From Bryopsis sp. KO-2023 (Eukaryota > Chlorophyta > Ulvophyceae > Bryopsidales > Bryopsidaceae): a stretch of DNA of 64,000 nucleotides. The DNA lies in the NCBI GenBank assembly GCA_030272585.1, contig BSYQ01000003.1, positions 3,596,001 through 3,660,000 on the forward strand, in the 5' to 3' direction. The notes under the pieces are model-generated. The model was given only the letters and a program-made list of their open reading frames with translations. It did no database searches and was not told the origin of the DNA. Position numbers and translations under genes: made by a program. This document shows, one piece after another, positions 36,774-49,199 of this stretch (position 1 is the stretch's first letter; each line of letters opens with the position of its first letter).

Positions 36774-39700
36774 TCATGAACCAATCCCTGCAACTCTGCT
36801 GGTGATTCTTTTTCGGTTCATCAACACCCCCAAGGCCATCCAGGCGATCCTCACTGCTAAAATGCCAAAAGCGAACCAAACGGCCACACCTGCTTTCCGG
36901 AGCTTCCTGAAATTTGCCCCGATCAACACCTTCAGCCTTCTGCGATAAACGAATGGCAATTCACCCTGCAAAATGAAACAAAACGAAATAAAAAACAGAA
37001 TGAAACAACATGGGGATACAAACCTGCCTGAAGAATATTATTAATATATATAGAATCCGTTACGCCTAAATCTTCTCAAAAAATTTCGGCATGCAGCATT
37101 CAATCGGTGGTCTGCAAAATCAAAACTTCCATTCAGGGGCACTCCCAGTGCTTGCACACCGGGGTGCCAAATGCTGCTGTTGGAAAATTATTCATTATAT
37201 TTAGTCATCTCCCTGTTTGATATGGAACGACTGGGGTACCAAACGCCGTTTTGGAATTCCCTCTAGTCATACCCCTTTTTGAAAATGGATCGACCTACAT
37301 GTTGGAGGCGCAAATTTTTCCTTCGAACGTTCAGCAGCCGCCCCAAAACGAGGAGAGCTTTCTTGGGAAACTGCCAAATCCCACGGCAACCCTTCTTCAC
37401 CAGGCCAGCCAGAACAACTGCAAACAGCAGCCGCCATCGCTCCCCGTCCGGCCCCCTCAGCTTCTTCACCAGACCGACAACCGAACACTCCACGAAAATC
37501 CGCCTCAATCCAGCTGCGTTTCTCGACAGCAGCATTTCCAAAAAGTCGGATTTCCCTAATCCACCCCCCAAGGTTTCGGCAAGATCGTCCCCGCTGCTGG
37601 AAGGCTCCTCCTCCCCCATCATGGGGTTCCTACGATTTGCTGTCGCTTCGCTGGGGAGGCGATCGACTGTGTCGAAAGAAGGACCAGCCCCGTTGCTGAG
37701 TACAGCATCCGAGTTAACCACCAACTCTGGCTGCACGGACGATCCATTTCCGTTCAATTCTTCAGGCAGAACTTCGCCGCAGTGGGCTCCGTTGCTGGAG
37801 GCCGCCCCATTGGCTCCATTCCCATTGCTGTAGGCACCGTTCATGCTGAGATATGGCAGCGATTGAATCACTGATTCGGAAATCTGAATGTCTCCAACAG
37901 GTTTCGATGCGCTTTGCATCGCTGGTTTAGCTTTGCTGGTCGTCGCAGGTTTGGAGGCAGCGGCGACCGTTGAATCTGAAGTTTCACTTTCTTCGGAAGT
38001 CAATTTTTTCTTGTTCCATAAGTCGACGAGGTCCCCCAGCCAATCCAGCTTCAGTGTGAGGTCGGCATCCAAGAGAAGCTCCCTCAGCAGCGCTCTGGCC
38101 CCCGGCCTGCACCCAAATGCACACTTTTGCTGAAACTAGCTTCACTTCTATTTCCTTTCCTTTCTTTCGTGATTTGTCGTTTTCTCAACATAGCACCGTT
38201 CAGGAAAAATAAATGTTGGCCTCCCAGCATTTTCTGTAAGTTTTCATCTTGGGGGGTGTTTGCGTGAATGATTTTCCATTGCATATTTGGAGGAAGCCAA
38301 TCATGGTGGAACGAGCAACCTCAGAATGAGAATAAAATAAAATAAATAAAGCAAAAAAGTCGAAATATATAAACTCATATTTTTTCCACACAACAAAAAA
38401 AAAGAGGAAAGAAAAGAAAAGAATTACGATGAGGGAAATGATAAAAAGAAAACACAAAACAAACATACCTGCTGTCGCAGAGGAGCCTACGCACCACAAT
38501 GGGAAATGCCGATCGTACGATTTTAAATCCAGGATCTGCTTTTAGAGCCAGGCCTTCGAGGGTCGCCAGGGACCTCACGATGAGGGTGTAATAAGGTGGC
38601 AGTTTGAAGCGATATTTGACTGCCAGCTTGAGCATCACTTTCGAAACGGCCCCGAACGTCAATTTGGTACTGGAAGAACCCAAAAGAAGCACCAACGGAG
38701 ATTTCTTCTTGCCATTCGATGCTCCTTCCTAATTAAACAAACCCAAAACACTGAAACAACTTCAGATATTGACGGTTTTCTCGCTTTTTGCAATCGCTTT
38801 GCAAAGGGCTCCACACCGTTTTTTGGATAAATATCCGATGCACTGTTCAGAAAGATATGAGTGCGTCTTTCACATTCTGACAAGTTCAGTTTGCCTTTGA
38901 TGATTTTCTTTTCAAGAGAAATTCCCTTTTATTCTCCCCAGAAAGGTGAAAAAAAAAAGGAATGGCTTACCACTTCAAAGGGGTTGTCCGAGTCGCTTGG
39001 GCCGGTCATTCGAACGAATTCCTTTTCCAAATCTTGTGCAAGGGCTTCTCTGTCGATGGCAGTCTTCAGCAACCCCATTCCCTCCAAGTCATCCACGACC
39101 GCCAACCAATCTCCCAGAACAATATGCACCAATCCTCCCATCATTGCCTTCATTTCAAAAAAAAAAAAACAAAAAAAAACGAAATCTCAGATCCAAGACC
39201 CCTCCAAAGATAAGCCAAGCTAATTAACGTTGAAAAATAAAACCACTGCCGATTCCAACCAAAAAATCCCCTGGTTCACCAGTCAGACCTGAGAGCTGGC
39301 TAATAAAACCATGTTGGTTCCAACCAAAAAATCCCTTGGTGTACACCAGTCAGACCTGAGAGCTGGCTGGGGGCACTCGCGTGATCAAGCCGAAATCGAG
39401 GTAAACGATGGCACCTTTGCTGGATCGCATGATATTCCCTGGATGAGGATCGGCATGCATGACCCCCGTTTCCAACAGTTGGCTCAAAGAGCATTCCACC
39501 CCCATCTGGATCAACCCCAACAGCTGGGACCTGGCTTCCTGTGGAGAAAGAGCTTTCAAAGCTGCGAGGGATGCTTCGTTGTAGGATATGTTCGACTTGG
39601 GCTCCAGTCCTTCAATGTGAGACAGGTAGTTGGTGGGTGTCAGGCCATCCACCCAATTCATCGTCAGAATTCTACACGAGAAAAACACACGGCCGATTCT

Positions 39701-41907
39701 CTCCCCAATGCAACAATTTGTTGAACTGTTCGGATGGATTTCATGGTCTCGACATGGTGGGCAATCTCTGAAAGAACTGTGCCAAGCTGAACTGGTGCCC
39801 AGTATTTACGTGCGAGTGTAAAGAATCATCTAATCATTCGGCACAAATTGATTTGATTTTTTGATTTTTAACCCTCGAATTTCACTCTTTGTTGTCAGAC
39901 ATGAGGGGATGAATGTGTGGAAAACAAAACTAAAGCCCTCGCTCAGCCTCCGATGCTCTTTTTTTTCACCCCAGTGAATGCAGAGAATATATGGGTGTGG
40001 GTGTCAGTACCTCTTTGTCGTTAAGTGGTGGACGATCTCTGGCACGTCGACAAATCCCAGATGGGCATGGGCGGTCCTGAATTCGTCAGACTGCTGGGCC
40101 TCTTGTTGGTAATCCAATTCGCCGATGAGCCCTTGCCCGACTTCATCTGCCACCAGTCGAATGTCTTGGTTTATGGAGGCCAGGGAGCGCACCAGTCCCA
40201 AAGCCAACCTCAGTACGTAGATGTCTAGACCGATCGAATCGTACATGCCAGGTCGCTGAACCTGAATAGAAAAAATACGGCCAATGTATTGAAGCACGAA
40301 ACTGGCAGGATATATCGAAATCTGGTGAAATTTGTTGGGTTTGTGGGGTGAAATCACTTTTTGCATGAGTTTGGAATTGCACTGCACCTTTATGGCGACC
40401 TTTTTCCCAGTTCCAGCCACGATCCCGAAATAAACCTGCCCCAGGGATGCCGATGCAACAGGGTCCTCGGATAAAAATGAAAAAATTGTATTCACGGCTT
40501 CCCCGAATTCCTCCTCGATCACAGCCAACGCAGTCAAATTGGCAAACGGTGGCGTATCTGTCTGCAATAAGCGCTGTTTAGTCACAGGGTCAACATTTTC
40601 TTCCTTCCCCACCCCCGCCCCCCCCTTTCCCAATTTTTGCCCCAAAACATGAAAGGAAATTCATAAAACCCGCTGGCGCATCATCGACTGCTCTACTCAC
40701 ATTCGAATGTTCATTTCTCAACTAAAAAAAAAACGCCGTCACAACTTCTGCCAATTCAAATTGCACCTGAAGATTTTCCAGCTCGAGTGCAACCTCCTCC
40801 CCCATCACATCCGGTCGAGTCGCCAGTGTCTGACCCAGCTTAACGAATGTAGGGCCCAGGGATGTGAACACCGCGCACAAATCTTTCCCTAGTTTCACTT
40901 TGTCCAGTGATTTTGCATCCTTGAGTGGCCACCCCGTGGATGCAGCCAGCCCAGAGAATGCTGCTATCACCTACGGCAGCACTATCGATAATTGTTCAGA
41001 ATTTAACCCCCAAACAACATAAAAAATAAATTTTAAAATCAAACACAGAAATTCAATTATTTTTGCTGAAAACAACATACCCTCCCCCCCCCCCCCCCTT
41101 CCCAAAAACAGAAAACAATCGCTCCGGCAGTCGAAAGTTAACTGGAACAGTTTGTGGTCCAAGGTTGATCCCATTGGGCATGCAAATACTACAATCATGA
41201 CTTTAAGATCAATGAACAATGAAAAAAAAATTAAAAAAATTAGATGATGGAATGGCTTTCGAAAAATAAATACCTCCCCAAATCGGGCAGCAACTAGCCA
41301 AGGCCTGCTGGCAAAATCATTCTGCAACGAAACGGGATCGTAGTCCACCAAAGCCTCCTGCAGCCAAAAAAAGAACATCAATGCATAGCTCGACGCTCAT
41401 GACTAATATCACTCAAAAGATTGTAACGAACGCCAATGACTTTCAAAAGAGTAAAAAAATCAGGAAACAAAAAACCAAGCCAAACTTTTTTTTCATTTTT
41501 TTCAACACAGGTGTTTCTGCATGATCTTGTCATTCTACTGGGGAGAACAGGTTGAATGGCCACATCCATCATCAATGTGAATTTTCTTGCAGGGAAGTAC
41601 GATCAGCATGCGATTCGATGCACCCATCCCAATCCCCCAATTTTCAATTTTCCAAATCTCCAGTTTCCAATTTCCTGATTCTCGAGGTGCCTGCGTTTCC
41701 TACCTGCGCGGGGGACTTTCGCGACCCATCACCCGACGCGGAGGTCGATACGTTCGGTCGAGAGTTCGCCGGAAAGCGCGTCACCAGCGTCCTTTTCAGC
41801 CCTCCCCCTCCAGAAATTGCGTTTTGCCTGCGTTTGGCCGCCCTGACGGGTCGAAACAAAAGTCGCAACGAACGGGGGCGGAGGGACGTCTTGTTGCTCG
41901 GAGTCAT
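36774..41907 (-). CDS. Plastid ABC1-like atypical kinase (ABC1K/UbiB family)
   Basis: Ten minus-strand exons: 41907-41704, 41357-41274, 40970-40767, 40561-40388, 40261-40011, 39671-39356, 39147-38971, 38707-38469, 38094-37299 and 36965-36774, 878 residues. Exon 1 is an Arg/Ser-rich transit peptide (MTPSNKTSLRPRSLRLLFRP). The family motifs follow: the KxGQ block GPTFVKLGQTLATRPDVM, the Ala-loop VASASLGQVYFG in place of a glycine loop, VAIKVQRPG, MNWVDGL, the catalytic HADPHPGNI and YLDFGLI. Plant relatives sit in plastoglobules or envelope and regulate prenyl-lipid and tocopherol metabolism. A Ser/Asn-rich linker and a C-terminal membrane segment (VAVWFAFGILAVRIAWMALG) end the protein. If the donor at 37298 is not used, the frame instead stops at 37263 (826 residues). 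Acceptors of exons 7 and 8 are weak. A duplicated donor follows exon 6. Confidence 0.87.
39238..39368. repeat. 65-base tandem duplication covering a splice donor
   Basis: Two near-identical copies (about 39238-39302 and 39303-39368), both holding TTCCAACCAAAAAATCCC and CCAGTCAGACCTGAGAGCTGG. On the minus strand the second of these is the exon 6 donor of the ABC1 kinase gene, CTCTCAG followed by GTCTGACTGG, so the donor is present twice. Confidence 0.8.
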
Positions 41908-42869
41908 TCTTGGGCAGGGGGAAGGTGGGCCCTACGTCGTGAAAGCCGTGGAGGCATGCAAAACGGACAATGGGAAGGGTATAGAGGAAAACGGAGATCC
42001 CTGGGAGTTCCAGCAGCATTGGTGTTGATGGCTGACTGTATACATTCAAGAAGTGGTCTTAACTTCGGGAATGCAAAATGGAATGCAAACCCTCCTGTGG
42101 TTGGAATAACAGACAGGGTTTGGATCGGGATCCCCACCGGTTGCACAAGAAAGCTGCCCACTGCAGGCTGTGAGACGAATCTTCACTGATCGAGTTCCTG
42201 TTATTCCATACATGTTGATTCACATTCCCAGAATCAACATGTCCAGGAGGGGGTTTTGGAAAGGGAAGGAATTTCCTCCTCTGCATCTAAATGAAATCAT
42301 ACAAATGAAAAAAATAGCGATTTATCAAAAGCAAGCAAAGCACACGTTGGTCCGGGATCTCGACAGGAAACAGACACATATTTTGGATATGCATATTCCA
42401 ACGCCATTGGTATGACTAACTCCCGCATAATTCAAGTGAGCACATCAGAACTTCCAACACCACAGCAGTCACAAATCCCAGCGTTGTTAAGACAAAGTAT
42501 GGTCAGCATTTTATCATGGGGTTTTCTGGCTTTTGGGTCAAAGCACTTCCTCGTCCACCAACTGTATCCGCTTGAAACTATCGAAACAATTAAAACCCTA
42601 ACACAGGAGAAGTGATACAATCCGTCGCTCTGAGCTGAAATGAATGCCTTCCCCGGTGACCCACACTGCTACACCCAATCCCCCCCCCAAACTAAGAATT
42701 CCCCTCGAGATTGATCTACCCTCTACATTCCTCCAAATTCGCCACCATCATTTGATCTCCAACACAATCAATTGCTGCAAACGTAATACATGCCCTCCTT
42801 TTCTTTCTTTCACTAGTAGTGCTCAACATGACCCCCCGATTTCCACCAATTTCCAATTTTTTTTCCCCC
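41908..42869. other. Spacer between NUP35 and the ABC1 kinase gene
   Basis: About 960 bases: the ABC1 kinase promoter on the left and the NUP35 3' UTR on the right. No supported exon. Confidence 0.5.
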
Positions 42870-44614
42870 TCACAAGCCGAACAACACACCGATAGGTCTT
42901 AACCAGCCCGACCAAGATGGTTGAGGCATGTCTTTCTCTTGCATCGGCGACCGAACCGCCGATCCTGGCCTGTGTTCGTTGATGTTGAAAGGTCCCTTCA
43001 CTGGAGTGGGCTGACCCGTGGTTTGCACCGGCCGTGGCGGAGTCAAGGCCACTCTGTATTCCCGCTCCTCTCTGAAATCTTCCTCCAAGGGTGGTGCCGA
43101 GGCCATTTCATCCTGGATCAGGGCCCTCGCGCTGAGAGACGGCGGCTGCACCCCGACGATCAGATTTCCATTGATGCTGATGCCATTTTTTTGCAACGCA
43201 CGCTGAGCCCCTTCAGGAGTCTACCAAACAAAAAAAGGAAAAGAACGTTTTTTAAAAAACCCAACAAAAAATGATATGAATGGAATGGGCATTACACAGT
43301 TTAAAAAACAAGAACAGTTTTCGAAAGGGAAAAAAAAATGGAGTGCTTACTCTGTACTGGACATGCGTCCAATTTCCTGCAGGCCCTCGCTCCGATGCAT
43401 CGTAGGTGATGATGTCCCCACATTTCAGGAATTCTTGCAGCACCAGGGCAAAATCTTCTTGTGAAAAGCCAAACAGGGTCACCCAAGTGTCCATGTATTC
43501 AGAGTGTCTGATATTTGATTGCGGAATTCGCCCTCTGCTTGGGCCCCCCTGGTCTTCCATCGATGTCCATTCCAGCAGACGCATGCCTGTGAGAATTTCG
43601 AACAGAGAACTTCTTTTAGAGAGGATGAATGCGTTACAGAAACAGGTGCTTTGAAACAAATTGTAGGTTTCTTGGTTTCTTATTTTGGGGATGGGTTGGG
43701 GTCGGAAGGCAAAAAAAAACAATAAGGGAGAAAAAACATCGATTGATTTTCCGCCTCGTTGCTTGAGGAATTATTTGCAAGCAAACGATTGCTTTGCATG
43801 CTTTCTGGCTGGTTGGGGGGTGAATTCTTTTCACTGTGAAGATTACTGCTTCACGATCTCAATTTCAAACAGCAGGCAAGGACAGAATCCCGTAACTTTT
43901 TGAAATTGATGATAAATGATTGAACATACCTCCAGTTTGTGGGTGAGCCCCATGCTGTCTCCGACCTGGATTTCAAACAGATGAAAAACAACAGCAATTT
44001 CTCAGCGAAGAAAACCACCACCTCGATTTGGTTCTAAGAAAAATGAGAGCCCATTTATTTCCAAACAGGTCGGTACCCCTCCCAAAAAAACTAGAGGACA
44101 AGCAACCTATTTTTCTTGATTCAATAATTTCTGGCGGGTTTGAGCTTTTCAAGATTCAACCCACCCTAGGTCAGGAGCAGTATTAAGCAATCAACTAATC
44201 CCTTGTGCAAAATATTAATATCGAAAAATGTCGATACAGTTTTTATTTTTTGGGGACGAGGAAAACCCAGTCGTTCAACCTTAGAAGCCCGATAAAAATA
44301 TTTATCTTTTCAATTTTTTTTTTTTAGGGGAGTATGCACAAGTAAAACACATCTTTTCATCCCGAGTCCTGAAGCTTGAATCCCCCACCTTGGGCCCCGG
44401 AAGATGTGGTTTCGAAGGGCTCCTCCAGCGCAGTGTTCAGCGGTGGCGGTTGAGGTGTGCGACTGGGCGTTCTCCCTGATGTCCTGGGGCCAGGGGTCCC
44501 TGGAGGTGCCGACGCTGTTGGCGTCTGCGGCCTTCCCGATAGCTGTGGAGGCACGAATAGGATCTTGGTGAACAGCTCGTCGTCCGTTTGGCCGGAAAAG
44601 TCTGTCGCCAGCAT
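42870..44614 (-). CDS. NUP35: Nucleoporin NUP35 (Nup53/MPPN)
   Basis: Four minus-strand exons: 44614-44389, 43965-43930, 43586-43351 and 43220-42870 (TGA), 282 residues, phases agree. The N-terminal part is Pro/Thr/Ser-rich as in the family. The MPPN domain, an RRM-like dimerisation fold, reads DTWVTLFGFSQEDFALVLQE, then GNWTHVQYR and, after the intron, ALQKNGISINGNLIVGVQ. The last residues (WLRPIGVLFGL) match the position of the amphipathic, membrane-bending C-terminal helix. NUP35 belongs to the inner ring of the nuclear pore, where it contacts NUP93, NUP155 and the pore membrane protein NDC1. The second exon is only 36 bases. The chosen ATG at 44614 gives a short N-terminus; an upstream exon cannot be excluded. 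Confidence 0.85.
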
Positions 44615-45149
44615 CTCGAAGGACCGTCGCAAGGATGAATGACAACAGAAACCCACCCGTTCCTCTTAGCACCAAAGGCAGGGATGTTGGGGAAACTTGA
44701 AGGATTCGAAGCGTACGGCATGTCGTACGTTTTTTGCCAGAAACACAAAAGCAACTAACAGTCCTGTGGAAAAACTCCCCAAAACTTTGCAGTGGCAAAT
44801 CGAATCGACCGACCAGATTGCATACTTCCATCAATATATTTCAATCGATAAAGAACAGAAAAAGGAGCCCTCCCCCAATCCTTACGACACTGGACAATCG
44901 GTTCCAGTGTGGGGCTGACAAACAAAAAATATACCTTTCAAGGTTGGACCTGGAAATCAGAGAGGGGTGTGATGACCTCGGTTGGAAATATTGAAATCTG
45001 GAAGGGCTGAGCCCGATAATGATCAAGCCATCGGAAATCAAGGCATTAATGCGTGTAGATCCAAACAACAAATCGGCAAATTGCGACAAGAACGCGCGCG
45101 CGATACTCTGCCTCCGGCTGCGTCCCTCCAGAGAAGGCCGGCGAGCGTG
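44615..45149. promoter_or_regulatory. Divergent intergenic region (NUP35 / SlyD-like FKBP)
   Basis: Head-to-head spacer of 535 bases. It becomes CG-rich with a CGCGCGCG stretch near 45094-45101, just upstream of the FKBP start. No specific binding site can be assigned. Confidence 0.4.
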
Positions 45150-46815
45150 ATGCAGCGACACGCCTTGGGGCGCTCCGAGTTCGGGCATTTGAAAGTCGTC
45201 CGATCTTTCCGTCTGGCTCGTGCATCAGCGTTAATGCGTCCCAAGGTTGTTCGTGGGCAGGCGCCTCGTTTTCGCGATACCCCCCGCGGAGGGTTCGCGA
45301 CAGCTTGCTCCACGCCGCCAAATGGAGGAGGGACTGGTGGGCGCCGAATTCGTTGAATCCTTCCGATCAGCACCTTGGATGCAGGTCGAAACGCACTGGT
45401 GTGGAGTGCATTGAAGTATCAATTCATTCGATCTGAATCTGGGCATGTGGCGATGCTTGCACAACGATACTCGCATGGCATGATTCCAACGGACCATCCC
45501 TGATTTATTGAGTTTTCTATGACAGAGGGGCGACAAAGGGTGGTTGAAGGGGACATTGTTACAGTGCACTACGTTTGCCGGGGGCCTGACAATGAGGTGA
45601 GGTCATTCGGTTGAGATCAATTGACAGACAGCATATCTTCCAAAAATCCTGCTCTTTCAGAATCCGGGTTAATCGGTGGGATGTTAACTATGATGGAAAA
45701 ACTGCTTCAAAAATTTTGCGTAATGGATCGATATGTTGCAGGACTTCTTCTGTTGGGAAATACAGCATTGCATCGTCGCAAAATTTTTGCTAAGATTTTG
45801 ACAGGGTTTTTGCTTGCGTTAGGTTTTAGACTCCAGCCGAGATCGCGATGAATCCATTTCGTTCGAAGTGGGTGCAGGGGATGTTGTGGGGAACAAGCTC
45901 TTCCAGGTAAAAAACCTAAAAACTGAATCATGCTGGTTTTGCTTTCCATCCTTTTTTTTGCTTTCCTCTCCACCTTTGCCTGTGAATGGAATGGAAGCAC
46001 ATATATATGAATTTCTACAGGGCTTTGACGAAGCTGTACGAGGATTGCAAAAGGGGGAGTCCGTTGAATTAGAGGTGGGTGCATTTTCCAAATCGGTCGG
46101 ATCACAAATTGTGGAATCTGTGTCTAAACCAAAAGAAAGCAAATAGTGTCAGGCCATTTTACAGATGAAAGTGTTGAAACAACAATGGGAAAAGAGAAAA
46201 CGTAGAAAAAAATTAAACATTTTAATTGTAATCATTCTGGCACCAGTTCTCGCAATTGGTAGTTGGCTATATATGGCTGTTGGAAAAAACCTCCCTTTTT
46301 TTTTAATATTGTTTTGATGTTTTTTTGGGTTGTCTGTCGGCAGGCCACCGGAGCGGACTGGAAAAAGGAACTTCTGTTTAGGGTGCCTCGAGATCATGCG
46401 GAAATCGTCAGATTGGAGGGACGATACAAAAAGTAAAAAGTGTGATATTAAAATTGTGCAATTCTGTCAACATCTGGTTTGCAGAGGAAATGTTCAGCAC
46501 ACCAAAGTTTGACAAATCTCTTCGTCTGGTCAGTTGTGTAGAGGAGCTGCTACTGACAAAAATTGGACAGTTTCAACTTCACTGCCGGGTTTTCTTTTCG
46601 ATTTCAAGGCAACAATTCATGGATTTTGTGTGTGTGCGTGTTTGTTTTGTAGCCATGGGGGTTTGAAGGAGGGACTGTTGGTGGAGCTCGCCAATGGCCA
46701 AATGGCGGTGGTAATACATGTGGATGATGAGGTGGTTGGTCTGGACGCCAACAGCATGATGGCAGGAAAACTCGTCACTTTTGAACTGGAAGTGGTGAAC
46801 ATTCAAGCCACTTGA
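45150..46815 (+). CDS. SlyD-like FKBP-type peptidyl-prolyl cis-trans isomerase, probably organelle-targeted
   Basis: Six exons: 45150-45336, 45526-45596, 45823-45906, 46021-46074, 46344-46432 and 46653-46815, all in phase, 215 residues. The first exon is an Arg/Ser/Ala-rich leader (MQRHALGRSEFGHLKVVRSF) that fits a plastid or mitochondrial transit peptide. The FKBP half-barrel follows: GDIVTVHYVCRGPDNEVLDS, ISFEVGAGDVVGNKLFQGFD and EAVRGLQKGE. It then continues not as a normal FKBP but as SlyD: an insert-in-flap-like segment, VPRDHAEIVRLEGRY, and the signature C-terminus with VDDEVVGLDANSMMAGKLVT and FELEVVNI. SlyD proteins combine prolyl isomerisation with chaperone activity. No metal-binding His-rich tail is present. 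Compartment is inferred from the leader only. Confidence 0.85.
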
Positions 46816-49199
46816 GGGGCTTGACTAAACTTCACCACCGATGAGTACTGAAAGTTGCTTCCGTCTGGGAGGGCTGTGGAGTTATGCCTTCAACGTTTTC
46901 TTCGCTTTCATGCAGCTGGATTGCCCCCGAGATGCCCTGATATACAACTATTCTTCAATGCATGTGCTTTTCTCAATGCACGATTTTGCTTCAATTCGCT
47001 TTTGCGGACACAATATGTAATTGTTTTTTTTTGCCCTGTCGAATTCCAGCAATTGGAGCAATGCCGATCCGACCCTTTACTGTTTTCCTTGGGGAGCGTT
47101 CGAGGCATTTTGCTGGCCCTGCTTTAAAGTTGGCATTGTTTGTGTTCACAGCAAGTTCGTTCATCCAAAAAGGAATCAGCAGACACCACCTGTCTGCTTC
47201 CTTCCAGCCAATAAAACAGTTCCCACACGATCTTCTTGCGTTTCCCTCATATTTTCACATTTCCTTGACAGCATTGCACATTTTCCCTCCAGCAACCACG
47301 ATTACGTCTGGGATGCAAACTGCTGCCAAAATCACTCGGGCAGAATTTTGGAGGTTGGCTTGCTCTGGAATCCAGGAGGGGGTCGCAGATTGAAAAAAAA
47401 AACACATCTGGAAGTCGGTTGAAAGTGGAGCGCAAATTTCGTTTCGAACCTCGAAAAATACTTCACAGTGATGCGCCAACTTTTAGTACTGGCATGCGTT
47501 ATCGGTACCGTCACGCGGTAACACTCCGTACCAAAACCTCTATTTTTTTGACTTGGAGCAGCGTGCCTTCAGCTTTTTTTTTCTGTCTCTGCCCCCCGTC
47601 ACCGGAAGCTTGGGACGAAGAATATTGAGCGTGTTTTGATGCCAGGTGGTGAGCCCAACCCAGTTCGTCAGCCAAGTTGGAACAATTTCCATTCTTTTCT
47701 GGAGAATCCCCCCCTTGTGAGCCTCTAGGGCTTCTTTGTGGGCGTGAGAAAAACGCCTTGCATCTTTCCGTCCGGTTTCTGTTTGAATGCACCACCGGAA
47801 CTCGCGGAAAGCCCGTGATCAGGCCGTCCTCGACTTGGGATCTTTGGTGCGGTTTTTCGTGAAGAATCTCCAGATTCTCACGTTTTCCATCTCCCTGGGC
47901 CGTTGGTTGCATTCCTTGCGTTTTCTGTTTCGTCCAGAGGCTCGCTCTGTCGGGGCGTTTTTTCCGAACGGCCAGGCAGCCCCACTTGACCTCCCCAGCT
48001 TCCCCTTTCGCCACTACTCGGAGCATGTTTTTTTCCTGCTCTTTTCTCAGCGAGCGTTCGTTGCTGTTCACAGGGATGTGGAAGAATAAGCGATCTGTCA
48101 CAGATTGCGCAGGACCGGGAGTCCTCGCGGCTTTGTGCGGTCCCAGCGCAAGATCTTCTCGCGTGGGCAAGGCGCCAAGAAAACCTAATCACAGGGTCGG
48201 CCGGGCCATTTCTGTCAAAGATGCCCGTGCACAACATTCTCCCGTGAGCTGGGTCGAGATGAACGGTGGGCAGAAAGAATGTCTCGCGGGACAACGTTTG
48301 TTGGACGGCCTGTCAAGAGGCAAGCTCTCGACCGCTCGACGGAACTCAGGCGCCGCAAAGAAGCTCGAGTATGGCACGTCTTGCGAAACCGAAGGTGAGA
48401 ATGTGATGTAGATTTTCGAGTTTCTGGCCTCGTGCGAAACAGACGCAGGGTGGTCAACGAGCGGTCGGGGAAAGTCTCTCTGCGTTGACATCCTCGAGGA
48501 GCTGCCGATTCACCGTGAAACTCTCCCCCGATTGCAGCGCTCGCCGTGTTGGTTACACTTTCGCAAGAGATCTCCGTCGAACAGTTTCGTCTAACTGTCC
48601 CGGGTTTGAGGCTTACGTGTTCTTTTTCGCTTCGTGCTTTCGCTTTTCGTCGCCAGGACAACGCCTAATCGGCGTCTCCAGAGATGTGTGGTGCGGTTTT
48701 CCTTCCATCGACTGCAACCGTCGAGTGCGGGCGGAAACCCCCTGAGCCGTGGCCGACACCACGCCCGGGAAAGTCTTTGCGTTCGGGGGCTTTTTCCATG
48801 AATCGCCAGTTTTAACTGCCCAACTTTATGTGTGTGACGCTGTCCCCACGTGGCATAAAGCGCGAAAACCCGCGCCGCTGTCGTACCTCCTGCGGTAATT
48901 CTCGTGCACGCGCGCGTCAGTTCGTTTGTCTGATCATTTCCCCCCCTCAGAAAAATGTCTTTGTCCAGGTACCCCCCCCCATCTTTTTCTTCATTAAAGT
49001 GGTGTTCATGACAGTCATAACTGCATATGCAACATTGTGGAAGAAACTTGTTTAATTTCCCTGCAACATTTCACAATTTGCATGGTTTGTTCTGCCACAC
49101 CTGACCCCTCCCCTTCCAAGAAAAGAGAAAGAAAAACAGGGTTTCTGGTTGAAGGGAGTGTCAATCGTATTGCAATACATCTCTCCCTAACCGTTTTGC
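46816..49199. other. Spacer between FKBP and GATA genes, partly GC-rich
   Basis: About 2.4 kb. From about 47450 to 48950 the sequence is richer in G+C and CG dinucleotides than its surroundings and long frames are open on both strands (for example 48170-47511 minus, 219 codons). None shows a recognisable domain. It may be a CpG-rich promoter and 5' UTR of the GATA gene, or an unrecognised gene. Confidence 0.35.
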
